NCBI GenBank assembly: GCA_031555735.1
Contig: JAVBUE010000090.1
Span: 1-16,319 of the forward strand
Reading direction: 5' to 3'
DNA from: JAJDIA01 sp031555735
GTDB taxonomy: Bacteria > Bacteroidota > Bacteroidia > Bacteroidales > Tannerellaceae
Length of the DNA stretch: 16,319 nucleotides
This document shows, piece by piece, positions 1 through 7,150 of this stretch. Positions within the stretch are counted from its first letter, which is position 1. Every line of letters begins with the position of its first letter. Position numbers and translations under genes: made by a program. Under the pieces are notes generated by a model. The model was not told the origin of the DNA. It did no database searches and was given only the letters and a program-made list of their open reading frames with translations.

Positions 1-265
1 ATCCTACGAATGACGATTCTTCTACCTGATGTTGACAGGACTGCGGACACAAACACGTTACACCACACCGCAACAAGAAGCAACCAGGCTCCTGATTAAA
101 CCAGGATCCTCACAGGGTGGCGCATTGTCAAAGTCAGGAAAGGAAGAGTCGCTGAGAGGGAGAATATACGGGAAAATGATCCGGATGATCGATTTCAATC
201 ATCCGGATCATTTTCATCGGGCTTTTGCCACCCTCCTTCTCCCTGATCGGGAACCAAAACTTACG
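1..265. other. Left-edge region with no supported gene
   Basis: No convincing gene was found here. A plus-strand open frame starting at position 29 runs to 370, but half of it is antisense to the conserved 3' end of serS and its product (Arg/Gly/Thr-rich, no motif) looks like no family I know. The two other plus frames stop by position 30, so a gene entering from the left could only end here, and I cannot identify one. The one clear element is the hairpin at 173-214. Confidence 0.5.
173..214 (-). terminator. Perfect 17-bp hairpin, likely bidirectional terminator of serS
   Basis: Bases 173-189 are the exact reverse complement of 198-214, with an 8-base loop (190-197). The arms begin AAAA and end TTTT, so on either strand the hairpin closes with a U tract inside the stem base. 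It lies about 50 bases past the serS stop codon on the minus strand. This suits a factor-independent terminator for serS, and possibly for a plus-strand gene left of the window. Confidence 0.75.
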
Positions 266-1537
266 TTAGCGGATCATGTCGAAGCCCGTATAGGGGATAA
301 GTGTCCGGGGGATACGGATACCGTCGGGCGTCTGGTTGTTTTCCAACAGGGCGGCGACGATACGGGGTAAAGCCAAGGCGCTGCCGTTCAACGTATGGAC
401 GAGTTGGATCTTTTTGTTCTCGTCGCGGTACCGGCATTTGAGGCGGTTAGCCTGGTAACTTTCGAAGTTCGATACCGAGCTTACCTCCAGCCATCGTTCC
501 TGTGCCTTAGAATAGACTTCGAAGTCGAATGTCAACGCCGAGGTGAAACTCATATCCCCGCCGCACAGGCGCAGGATACGCCACGGCAGTTCCAGTTTAT
601 CGACGAGCGACTGCACATAATCCACCATTTCCTTCAGCGACTCATACGAATGTTCGGGTGTGTCGATCCGCACGATCTCCACCTTGTCGAACTGGTGCAG
701 GCGGTTCAATCCCCGCACATCTTTCCCATACGAACCGGCTTCGCGGCGGAAGCAGGCCGAGTAGGCGGTATTCTTCACCGGCAGTTCGGCTTCATTCAGG
801 ATCACATCGCGGTAGATATTCGTTACCGGTACTTCGGCGGTAGGGATGAGATAGAGGTCGTCGGCCGGCGCGTAATACATCTGCCCTTCCTTATCGGGCA
901 ACTGCCCGGTGCCATATCCGGAGTCGGCATTCACCACATACGGTGGTTGGATCTCCAGGTAACCCGCTTCACGCGCGTTGTCGAGGAAGAAGTTGATCAG
1001 CGCCCGTTGCAACCGGCAACCGTATCCTTTATACACGGGGAAGCCCGCGCCGGTGATCTTCACACCCAGCTCGAAGTCGATCAGGTCGTATTTCTTTGCC
1101 AGCTCCCAATGCGGCATGGCGCCATCGTAAAGTTCGGGGATCACGCCGCCGGTTTTCTCGATCACATTGTCTTCGGCTACACGTCCTTCGGGAACGGAGT
1201 CGTGCGGCAGGTTGGGGATCAGCACCAGCAGGTTCTGCACCTCCTGTTCGGAGGTGGCTTTCGCCTCTTCGAGGGTCTTGTTCGCCTCTTTCATCTCGGC
1301 TACCCGGGCACGGGCGGCTTCCGCTTCTTCTTTCTTCCCTTCCTTCATCAGCATGCCGATGGACTTGGAGAGTTGGTTCAGTTCGGCCAGGTTGGCGTCC
1401 AGCGTGGTCTGGCTGTTACGGCGAACCTTGTCTGCGTCAATGACTTTAGCGATGATCTCCCGCGCGTCGAAATGCTTTTTAGCTAACCGGCGGATGACTT
1501 CCTCCGGCTGTTCTGTGATAACTTTGAGCGTCAACAT
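266..1537 (-). CDS. serS: Seryl-tRNA synthetase
   Basis: Charges tRNA-Ser with serine, using ATP, in the cytoplasm; it also provides the Ser-tRNA precursor for selenocysteine where that pathway exists. The 423-residue product matches the usual length of about 420-430. Residues about 27-105 are charged and heptad-like, as expected for the long N-terminal coiled-coil arm that grips the tRNA variable arm. The class II core follows: the TAE serine-site motif at 233-235, motif 2 FRREAGS at 263-269 with R264/R265 for ATP, and motif 3 NGSALALPR at 384-392. No key residue appears to be missing. The start ATG (1535-1537) gives the normal MLTLK-type N terminus; the leader lacks a Shine-Dalgarno sequence, normal for this phylum. 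It is divergent from the xylose regulator and appears monocistronic, with a hairpin terminator downstream. Confidence 0.97.
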   Translation of the reverse strand: MLTLKVITEQPEEVIRRLAKKHFDAREIIAKVIDADKVRRNSQTTLDANLAELNQLSKSIGMLMKEGKKEEAEAARARVAEMKEANKTLEEAKATSEQEVQNLLVLIPNLPHDSVPEGRVAEDNVIEKTGGVIPELYDGAMPHWELAKKYDLIDFELGVKITGAGFPVYKGYGCRLQRALINFFLDNAREAGYLEIQPPYVVNADSGYGTGQLPDKEGQMYYAPADDLYLIPTAEVPVTNIYRDVILNEAELPVKNTAYSACFRREAGSYGKDVRGLNRLHQFDKVEIVRIDTPEHSYESLKEMVDYVQSLVDKLELPWRILRLCGGDMSFTSALTFDFEVYSKAQERWLEVSSVSNFESYQANRLKCRYRDENKKIQLVHTLNGSALALPRIVAALLENNQTPDGIRIPRTLIPYTGFDMIR

Positions 1538-1585
1538 AACTATATCTGTTTTATTCGTTGTCTGATACTATGGTCATTCAGCCCG

Positions 1586-1593
1586 CAAAGCTA
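1586..1593 (-). promoter_or_regulatory. Predicted -7 element of the serS promoter
   Basis: On the minus strand these bases read TAGCTTTG, matching the Bacteroidota -7 consensus TAnnTTTG. The implied start of transcription is near 1580, leaving a leader of about 42 bases before the serS ATG. No good TTG is seen at the -33 position (only CTG at the right distance), so the assignment rests on the -7 box and its location. Confidence 0.5.
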
Positions 1594-1641
1594 CATATAA
1601 TTACCCATTTAACAGGAATTATTCCGCACGAATCATCTATA

Positions 1642-1659
1642 GAAACACTTGTTTGTTTC
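1642..1659. promoter_or_regulatory. Candidate operator overlapping the xylose operon promoter
   Basis: A 6-base inverted repeat, GAAACA (1642-1647) and TGTTTC (1654-1659), is separated by six bases. It covers the candidate -33 TTG (1649-1651) of the promoter whose -7 box is at 1670-1677. A repressor bound here would block RNA polymerase. Regulators of the Nudix/winged-helix family bind as dimers to palindromes and are commonly autoregulated, so the site is a reasonable target for the first gene's product. The arms are short, so chance cannot be excluded. Confidence 0.35.
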
Positions 1660-1677
1660 TTATTATTCCTATATTTG
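1649..1677 (+). promoter_or_regulatory. Predicted promoter of the xylose operon
   Basis: TATATTTG at 1670-1677 matches the Bacteroidota -7 element TAnnTTTG, with TTG at 1649-1651 as a possible -33 element (18-base spacer). The expected transcription start is near 1684. This bears on the start codon of the first gene: the ATG at 1690 would leave only about six bases of leader, whereas the ATG at 1720 leaves about 36. Confidence 0.55.
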
Positions 1678-1719
1678 CAGCGATAGTTTATGTGTATTGT
1701 ACAAAAAGGAAATGTAACC

Positions 1720-2448
1720 ATGAAAGAGATGTTTTATCCCCACGTATCGGTGGACTGTGTACTGATGGGGATCCATAAAGACCAATTATCTGTTTTACTC
1801 GTGGAACGGAGGGATACGGAGAACCGGCTGGTCGGCTATAAACTGCCCGGCAGCCTGATTTATGAGTCGGAAGACCTGGACGAGGCGGCCTACCGCGTAC
1901 TGAACGAAGCCACCGGCCTGAAGCGCGTCCCGATGAAGCAATTCCGCAGCTTCGGATCACCCGCCCGGACCAGCAACAAAGAAGATGTGATCTGGCTCGA
2001 GAGCGCTTACCACCAGAAGATTTCCCGTATCGTGACCGTCGCTTATCTGGCCCTGTGCAAGAACAACCGGAAAAGCAACCTGGTGAAATACGACTCGGTA
2101 TGCTGGTGGGCGGTGGACAGCCTGCCCCGCCTACCGTTCGACCATAAGGCGATCGTGGAACAGGCGGTGGACGAGATCCGGCTGCTGATCGAAAAAGAGC
2201 CTTCGCTCATCTTCGAGTACCTCCCCGCCAAATTCACCGCCTCCCAACTGAGACGTACCTATGAGGTGGTGTATGGCAAGGGGATCGATGTCCGCAATTT
2301 CCATAAGAAGATGAATTCGCTCGAGTACGTCATCCCCATGGAAGAAGTCGAAGAGAATGTAGCCCACCGCGCCGCCCGCTTTTACCGCTTCGACAAGGTG
2401 ATCTATAACAAACAACGTTCGAAGTTAAACAAATATAAACTCATGTAG
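1720..2448 (+). CDS. xylR: Nudix-fold/winged-helix transcriptional regulator of xylose use (NrtR/AraR-type XylR)
   Basis: Predicted DNA-binding regulator of the following xylose genes, with the Nudix fold acting as sugar or metabolite sensor. From the chosen start the product has 242 residues: Nudix-like domain about 8-150 and a C-terminal winged helix about 165-240 (FTASQLRRTYEVVYGKGIDV, then NFHKKM), typical of NrtR-family regulators. The Nudix box (44-67) is degenerate: where the consensus is REUxEE the protein has RVLNEA, losing two metal-binding glutamates, so hydrolase activity is unlikely. An in-frame ATG at 1690 would add ten residues, but it lies about six bases from the predicted transcription start; the 1720 ATG, preceded by AAAGGAAATG, fits better. 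The xylB start follows the stop codon by two bases, so regulator and enzymes should be co-transcribed. The Bacteroides thetaiotaomicron xylose locus is recalled to have the same order. The exact effector is not visible. Confidence 0.88.
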   Translation: MKEMFYPHVSVDCVLMGIHKDQLSVLLVERRDTENRLVGYKLPGSLIYESEDLDEAAYRVLNEATGLKRVPMKQFRSFGSPARTSNKEDVIWLESAYHQKISRIVTVAYLALCKNNRKSNLVKYDSVCWWAVDSLPRLPFDHKAIVEQAVDEIRLLIEKEPSLIFEYLPAKFTASQLRRTYEVVYGKGIDVRNFHKKMNSLEYVIPMEEVEENVAHRAARFYRFDKVIYNKQRSKLNKYKLM

Positions 2449-2450
2449 CC

Positions 2451-3944
2451 ATGTATGTAGCTGGATGCGATATCGGTAGTTCGTCCGTCAAGGTTTCCAT
2501 CGTCCACATAGAAACGGGCGATGTGGCGGCTTCCGATTATTTCCCGAAAGAAGAAGCCCCCATCAAAGCCCTCAAAGCCGGATGGGCCGAACAGGAACCC
2601 GAAGACTGGTGGACATCCCTCAAACAGGCGTTGCAAGGTGCGATGAGCGGCGGCGCCATCAAAGGGGAAGAGATCGAAGCCATCGGTATCACCTACCAGA
2701 TGCATGGACTGGTGCTGGTGGACAAGAAACTACAGGTGCTGCGCCCGTCGATCATCTGGTGCGACAGCCGGGCGGTATGCTATGGCGACCGCGCTTTCCG
2801 CAGCATCGGCGAGCATCGCTGCCTGTCGCACCTGCTGAATTCGCCCGGCAATTTCACCGCCTCCAAACTGGCTTGGGTAAAAGCAAACGAACCGGCGCTC
2901 TTCGCCTCTGTCTATAAATGTATGTTGCCCGGCGATTATATCGGGATGAAGATGACGGGCGATGTGGTGACTACCGTATCCGGACTGTCGGAAGGTATCT
3001 TCTGGGACTTTGCGGAAAACCGGCTGTCGGACGACCTGATGGTGTATTACGGCTTCAGCCGCGACCTGATACCGGAGATCCGTCCCACCTTCGGACTGCA
3101 GGGCGAGTTATTGGCATCGGCAGCCGCCGAACTGGGACTGAAAAAAGGGACGCCGGTGACCTACCGCGCCGGTGACCAGCCGAACAACGCCCTCTCGCTG
3201 AACGTGCTGAACCCCGGTGAGATCGCCGCGACGGCCGGGACATCCGGAGTGGTCTATGGCGTGAACGGGACGATGAACTACGATCCCCAGTCGCGCGTCA
3301 ACACCTTCGCCCATGTGAACCATACCGACAAACAGGCACGCCTCGGCGTCTTGCTCTGCATCAACGGCGTAGGCATCCTCAATTCGTGGATCAAACGCAA
3401 TGTGGCGCCGGCAGGTATCAGCTATGCCGGCCAGAACGATATCGCCTCCTCGGTGCCGATCGGCGCCGAAGGGCTCTCCATCCTGCCCTTTGGCAATGGG
3501 GCCGAGCGTATGCTCGCAAACAGGGAAACGGGCTGTTCCATCCACGGGATGAACTTCAACATCCACACCCGGGCGCACATGGCACGGGCGGCGCAGGAAG
3601 GGATCGTCTTCTCCTTCAAGTATGGCATGGATATCATGGACGGCATGGGGATCGATATCCGCGTGATCCGTGCGGGAAATGCCAACATGTTCCTCAGCCC
3701 GCTCTTCCGGGAAGCGCTGGCGGGAGTGACGGGCGCCGCCATCGAACTGTACGACACCAACGGCGCCGTGGGAGCCGCCAAGGGAGCCGGAATCGGCGCC
3801 GGTATATACGCCTCGCCCGAAGAAGCCTTCGCCTCGCTGAAAAAAGGATGTGTGATCGAACCCGACGGCCTCAAAGCCGACAAGTATTGCGGCGCTTACG
3901 ATATATGGAAAGAGCGCCTGAAAAAAGAATTATCAGATTGTTAA
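2451..3944 (+). CDS. xylB: Xylulokinase (FGGY family)
   Basis: Phosphorylates D-xylulose with ATP to xylulose 5-phosphate in the cytoplasm, feeding the pentose phosphate pathway. The 497-residue product fits the FGGY carbohydrate kinase family. Visible motifs are the N-terminal phosphate-binding DIGSSSVK (7-14, with D7), TYQMHG (81-86) and WCDSR (103-107) in the sugar site, GDQPNNAL (241-248) with D242 as the expected catalytic base, and TAGTSGVVYG (261-270) in the second actin-like domain. The MHG motif and direct linkage to xylose isomerase favour xylulose over glycerol, ribulose or rhamnulose as substrate. It starts two bases after the regulator's stop and ends 13 bases before xylA, so it lies mid-operon. 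Codon use is GC-rich like the neighbouring genes; no truncation or missing residue was seen. Confidence 0.94.
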   Translation: MYVAGCDIGSSSVKVSIVHIETGDVAASDYFPKEEAPIKALKAGWAEQEPEDWWTSLKQALQGAMSGGAIKGEEIEAIGITYQMHGLVLVDKKLQVLRPSIIWCDSRAVCYGDRAFRSIGEHRCLSHLLNSPGNFTASKLAWVKANEPALFASVYKCMLPGDYIGMKMTGDVVTTVSGLSEGIFWDFAENRLSDDLMVYYGFSRDLIPEIRPTFGLQGELLASAAAELGLKKGTPVTYRAGDQPNNALSLNVLNPGEIAATAGTSGVVYGVNGTMNYDPQSRVNTFAHVNHTDKQARLGVLLCINGVGILNSWIKRNVAPAGISYAGQNDIASSVPIGAEGLSILPFGNGAERMLANRETGCSIHGMNFNIHTRAHMARAAQEGIVFSFKYGMDIMDGMGIDIRVIRAGNANMFLSPLFREALAGVTGAAIELYDTNGAVGAAKGAGIGAGIYASPEEAFASLKKGCVIEPDGLKADKYCGAYDIWKERLKKELSDC

Positions 3945-3957
3945 CGCATTAATAAAA

Positions 3958-5292
3958 ATGAGTATGAACTATTTTAAAGGACAAAAAGAGTTCTTTCCCG
4001 GAATCGGAAAGATACAGTTTGAAGGACGTGAATCAAAGAACCCGCTGGCATTCCGCTGGTATGATGAAAACCGCGTAGTCATGGGAAAGACCCTCAAAGA
4101 CCACCTCCGCTTTTCCATGGCTTACTGGCATACGATGTGCGCCGAGGGAGGCGACCCCTTCGGTCCCGGTACCAAAACATTCCCCTGGAACGACAGCGCG
4201 GATGCCATCACCCGTGCCAAATATAAGATGGATGCCGCCTTTGAGTTCCTGAGCAAATGCAACATCCCCTACTACTGCTTCCACGATGTGGATGTGGTGG
4301 ATGAAGCCGATACGCTGGCCGAATTTGAAAAACGCCTGCATACGATGGTGGACTATGCCAAAGGATTGCAGCAGGAAACGGGCAAGAAACTGCTCTGGTC
4401 CACCGCCAACGTGTTCAGCAACAAACGGTATATGAACGGTGCGGCGACGAACCCCGACTTCCCGGTCGTAGCCTGCGCCGCCACACAGATCAAGAACGCG
4501 ATCGACGCCTGCATCGCCCTCGATGGCGAGAACTACGTGTTCTGGGGCGGACGCGAAGGATACATGAGCCTGTTGAATACGAACATGAAACGGGAGAAAG
4601 ACCACCTCGCCATGCTGCTCACCCTGGCGCGCGACTACGGTCGTAAGAACGGTTTCAAAGGAACATACCTGATCGAACCGAAACCGATGGAGCCGACCAA
4701 GCACCAATACGACGTGGATACGGAAACGGTCATCGGCTTCCTCCGCCACTACGGGCTGGAGAAAGACTTCGCCATCAATATCGAAGTGAACCACGCCACC
4801 CTGGCGGGACATACCTTTGAGCATGAATTGCAGGCCGCGGCGGATGCGGGTATGCTGTGCAGCATCGACGCCAACCGGGGCGACTACCAGAACGGATGGG
4901 ATACGGATCAGTTCCCCATCGACCTGTACGAACTGGTCCAGGCCTGGCTGGTGATACTGGAAGGAGGAGGACTTACAACCGGCGGCACGAACTTCGACGC
5001 CAAGACGCGCCGTAACTCTACCGACCTCGAAGATATCTTCATCGCGCACATCGGCGGGATGGATGCCTTTGCCCGCGCACTGATCGTGGCGGCCGATATC
5101 CTCGAACACTCAGATTACCGGAAGATGCGTGCCAACCGCTACGCCAGCTTCAACGGCGGCGACGGCAAAGCGTTTGAAGAAGGCCGGTTATCGCTCGAAG
5201 ACCTGCGCACCATCGCCCTCAAAAGCAGCGAACCGGCACAGATCAGCGGCAAACAGGAGTTGTATGAGATGATCATCAATCAGTATATTTAA
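3958..5292 (+). CDS. xylA: Xylose isomerase
   Basis: Interconverts D-xylose and D-xylulose using two divalent metal ions; cytoplasmic TIM-barrel enzyme, normally a tetramer. The 444 residues match the longer class II isomerases (E. coli about 440). Key residues are present with a constant offset of about eight from the E. coli enzyme: catalytic H109 and D112 in CFHDVD, VFWGGREG (194-201), E240 and K242 in IEPKPMEPTKHQ, E276 and H279 in EVNHATLAGH, D304 in SIDANRGD, D315 and D317 in WDTDQFP, and D347 in GGTNFDAK. A second ATG at 3964 would shorten the protein by two residues; the choice is immaterial to function. It is the third gene of the operon, and its TAA stop is the first codon of the 7-bp repeat tract that leads into the transporter. 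Confidence 0.97.
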   Translation: MSMNYFKGQKEFFPGIGKIQFEGRESKNPLAFRWYDENRVVMGKTLKDHLRFSMAYWHTMCAEGGDPFGPGTKTFPWNDSADAITRAKYKMDAAFEFLSKCNIPYYCFHDVDVVDEADTLAEFEKRLHTMVDYAKGLQQETGKKLLWSTANVFSNKRYMNGAATNPDFPVVACAATQIKNAIDACIALDGENYVFWGGREGYMSLLNTNMKREKDHLAMLLTLARDYGRKNGFKGTYLIEPKPMEPTKHQYDVDTETVIGFLRHYGLEKDFAINIEVNHATLAGHTFEHELQAAADAGMLCSIDANRGDYQNGWDTDQFPIDLYELVQAWLVILEGGGLTTGGTNFDAKTRRNSTDLEDIFIAHIGGMDAFARALIVAADILEHSDYRKMRANRYASFNGGDGKAFEEGRLSLEDLRTIALKSSEPAQISGKQELYEMIINQYI

Positions 5293-5331
5293 TGAGGAAT
5301 GATGAATGGTTAATGATGAATGGGTGATGGG
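5290..5331 (+). repeat. Six degenerate 7-bp tandem repeats spanning the xylA-transporter junction
   Basis: The sequence divides without gaps into TAATGAG, GAATGAT, GAATGGT, TAATGAT, GAATGGG and TGATGGG. The first unit contains the xylA TAA stop and the last contains the preferred transporter ATG (5327), so the tract is the whole spacer. Each unit carries the core ATG, which offers start codons in several frames, because seven is not a multiple of three. Confidence 0.75.
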
Positions 5332-6718
5332 ACATCAGAAATTTAATACGGGGTATGTATTTGGTATCACGTTGGTGGCGACGTTGGGCGGGTTGCTCTT
5401 CGGGTATGACACAGCGGTGATATCGGGAGCCGAGAAATCGATCGAGGCATATCTGATCAAACCGCTCGGGCTGAGTGCGTTCATGCATGGGGCGACGGTG
5501 TCGAGCGCGCTGATCGGATGTATCATCGGCGGGGCAGTGTCGGGATTCTTCTCTTCCCGCCTGGGACGGAAGAAGACGTTGGTACTGGCTGCCGTACTGT
5601 TCTTCCTGTCGGCATTGGGGTCGGGATTCCCCGAAACCTTGTTCTTCCGGGAAGGCGAAGCGTCGCTGGCCTTGCTGGCAGTGTTCAACTGCTACCGCAT
5701 CATCGGCGGGATCGGTGTGGGGCTGGCGTCGGCGGTTTGCCCGATGTATATCGGCGAGATCGCGCCGGCGGAGATCCGCGGACGGCTGGTTTCCTGGAAC
5801 CAGTTCGCCATCATCTTCGGGATGTTGGTGGTGTATTTCGTGAACTGGGGAATCGCCCACGGGCAGTCGATCGAATGGATCAATGCGCTCGGCTGGCGGT
5901 ATATGTTCGCTTCCGAAGCCATCCCGGCGGCGTTGTTCGGCTTACTGGTGCTGTTCGTCCCTGAAACACCGCGTTACCTGGCGATGACGGGGCAGGAAGA
6001 CAAGGCGCTTGCCGTGCTGGAGAAGATCAACACCTCCAAAGAAGCCGCCCGCGCCATCCTAGCGGAGATCCGGGCAACCGTTTCGGTAACCGCCAAAGGC
6101 AAACTGTTCTCGTATGGGGTGACGGTGATCATCATCGGTATCCTCCTCTCCGTATTCCAACAGTTTGTGGGGATTAATGTGGCGTTGTATTACGCACCGC
6201 GTATCTTCGAAAGCATGGGGGCGGCGAAGGATGCGTCGATGTTGCAGACCATCGTGATGGGACTGGTGAACGTGATCTTCACCGTCGTAGCTATCCTGAC
6301 GGTGGATAAATGGGGACGAAAGCCGCTGCTGATCGTCGGCTCCATCGGTATGGCAGTCGGCATGTTCGCCATATCCGGTTTGTCGTATTTCAATATCATC
6401 GGGACGAGTACGCTGGTATTCATCATTATCTACACGGCTTCGTTCATGATGTCGTGGGGACCGATCTGCTGGGTGCTGATCGCCGAAATCTTCCCGAACA
6501 AGATCCGCGGACAGGCGGTAGCCGTTGCGGTAGCTTCCCAGTGGGCAGCCAACTACTTCATCTCATCCACCTATCCGGCGATGATGGAGTTCAGTGGCGC
6601 CATGACGTACGGGTTTTATGGCCTGATGTCGGTCGTCTCCGCCCTTTTCGTCTGGAAGATGATCCCCGAGACCAAAGGGAAAACGCTCGAGCAGATGGAG
6701 CAGTATTGGAAAAAGTAA
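5327..6718 (+). CDS. xylE: D-xylose:H+ symporter (MFS sugar porter family)
   Basis: Inner-membrane importer, predicted to bring in D-xylose with a proton. From the 5327 ATG it has 463 residues with about twelve hydrophobic segments. Sugar-porter signatures are in order: GGLLFGYDTAVISG (21-34), RLGRKK (78-83), RIIGGIGVG (124-132), PAEIRGR (147-153), PETPRYL (212-218), QQFVGINVALYYAP (278-291), DKWGRKP (327-333), GPICWVLIAEIFP (378-390) and PETKGKT (447-453). Residues that bind xylose in E. coli XylE have counterparts here: Q159, Q278, Q279, N284, W382, Q405 and W406. An upstream in-frame ATG (5306) would add MVNDEWV, but those codons lie wholly within a 7-bp repeat tract, so the later ATG is preferred. 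It is the last gene of the xylose operon; arabinose or glucose transport cannot be excluded. Confidence 0.92.
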   Translation: MGHQKFNTGYVFGITLVATLGGLLFGYDTAVISGAEKSIEAYLIKPLGLSAFMHGATVSSALIGCIIGGAVSGFFSSRLGRKKTLVLAAVLFFLSALGSGFPETLFFREGEASLALLAVFNCYRIIGGIGVGLASAVCPMYIGEIAPAEIRGRLVSWNQFAIIFGMLVVYFVNWGIAHGQSIEWINALGWRYMFASEAIPAALFGLLVLFVPETPRYLAMTGQEDKALAVLEKINTSKEAARAILAEIRATVSVTAKGKLFSYGVTVIIIGILLSVFQQFVGINVALYYAPRIFESMGAAKDASMLQTIVMGLVNVIFTVVAILTVDKWGRKPLLIVGSIGMAVGMFAISGLSYFNIIGTSTLVFIIIYTASFMMSWGPICWVLIAEIFPNKIRGQAVAVAVASQWAANYFISSTYPAMMEFSGAMTYGFYGLMSVVSALFVWKMIPETKGKTLEQMEQYWKK

Positions 6719-6752
6719 GTACAATGGAGAGCGTATCGGGATGACGCGGAAT

Positions 6753-6783
6753 GGTTTAAAATGAACTTTTTCAGGATTAAACC
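6753..6783 (+). terminator. Weak terminator candidate after the sugar transporter
   Basis: GGTTTAA (6753-6759) pairs with TTAAACC (6777-6783) around a 17-base loop and is followed by TGTTTT. The stem is AT-rich and short, so efficiency would be poor. It is the only candidate between the xylose operon and the next promoter. Confidence 0.3.
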
Positions 6784-6813
6784 TGTTTTAACAATATTAT
6801 TATACTATTTTTG
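6783..6813 (+). promoter_or_regulatory. Predicted promoter of the polysaccharide export pair
   Basis: TATTTTTG (6806-6813) fits TAnnTTTG. Twenty bases upstream, CTG (6783-6785) approximates the -33 TTG at the same spacing as the strong rplU promoter. Transcription would start near 6820, giving a leader of about 330 bases before the lipoprotein gene. Confidence 0.5.
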
Positions 6814-7032
6814 CAGTGAATTGTAAGTAAGCCTATATTCGTTGGTCTGGTTTTTGGGACTGACGACCTTTGTTGTGTTTATGTATTTCTCTCTTATATA
6901 GTCGATTACGCTCTCTTACTTTCTCTCAACACATTGATTTGTTTTAGTTGCCGTGCGCATTTCAGGGGGATTATCGCCCGTTTCCGTGTATTTAGCTGTC
7001 GCTCATCGTTTTGAGTGCCGAATAGTATATTC

Positions 7033-7070
7033 CATCAGGCCATCGGATTCAGACATCCGCTGGTCTGATG
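7033..7070 (+). promoter_or_regulatory. Stable hairpin in the long leader of the export genes
   Basis: Bases 7033-7046 pair with 7057-7070: 12 Watson-Crick pairs, one G-U pair and one internal T/C mismatch, with a ten-base loop. The sequence after it (TGCTTGTTTA) is T-rich but not a classical U run. It could be part of an attenuator, a protein-binding site or a stabilising element; nothing in the sequence decides which. Confidence 0.5.
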
Positions 7071-7150
7071 TGCTTGTTTACGGCGTATATCGGCAGCACC
7101 AACTCTCTCTGTTTCCGTCCATCCTTTCTTTTACATAAAATTAGTAAAAC

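Larger units (their letters stand above)
6719..7150. other. Intergenic region between the xylose operon and the polysaccharide export genes
   Basis: This 432-base gap holds a weak terminator candidate, one promoter with a good -7 element, and a long leader (about 330 bases) that is T- and C-rich on the plus strand. It contains a strong hairpin (7033-7070). A 61-codon open frame at 6953-7138 overlaps that hairpin and has no recognisable content; I do not call it a gene. No UpxY/NusG-like antiterminator gene, typical at the head of Bacteroides capsule loci, is present in this window. Confidence 0.6.

Noticed and set aside
29..370. 113-codon plus-strand frame at the left edge
   Set aside because: It overlaps the serS 3' end and runs through the hairpin at 173-214; the product has no motif and no promoter is seen.
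395..1486. 363-codon open frame antisense to serS
   Set aside because: It lies wholly opposite a gene with intact class II synthetase motifs; its product is low-complexity and has no recognisable domain. Long antisense frames are expected in GC-rich third-position coding DNA.
4033..5109. 358-codon open frame antisense to xylA
   Set aside because: It is the mirror of conserved xylose isomerase codons; its protein shows no family resemblance.
5306..5326. Seven extra N-terminal codons of the sugar transporter (MVNDEWV)
   Set aside because: These codons lie wholly inside the 7-bp repeat tract; the later ATG at 5327 gives the usual short N terminus of this transporter family.
6953..7138. 61-codon frame in the leader of the export genes as a leader peptide
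   Set aside because: No ribosome-binding or compositional support, no run of regulatory codons, and it reads through the strong hairpin; kept only as leader RNA.
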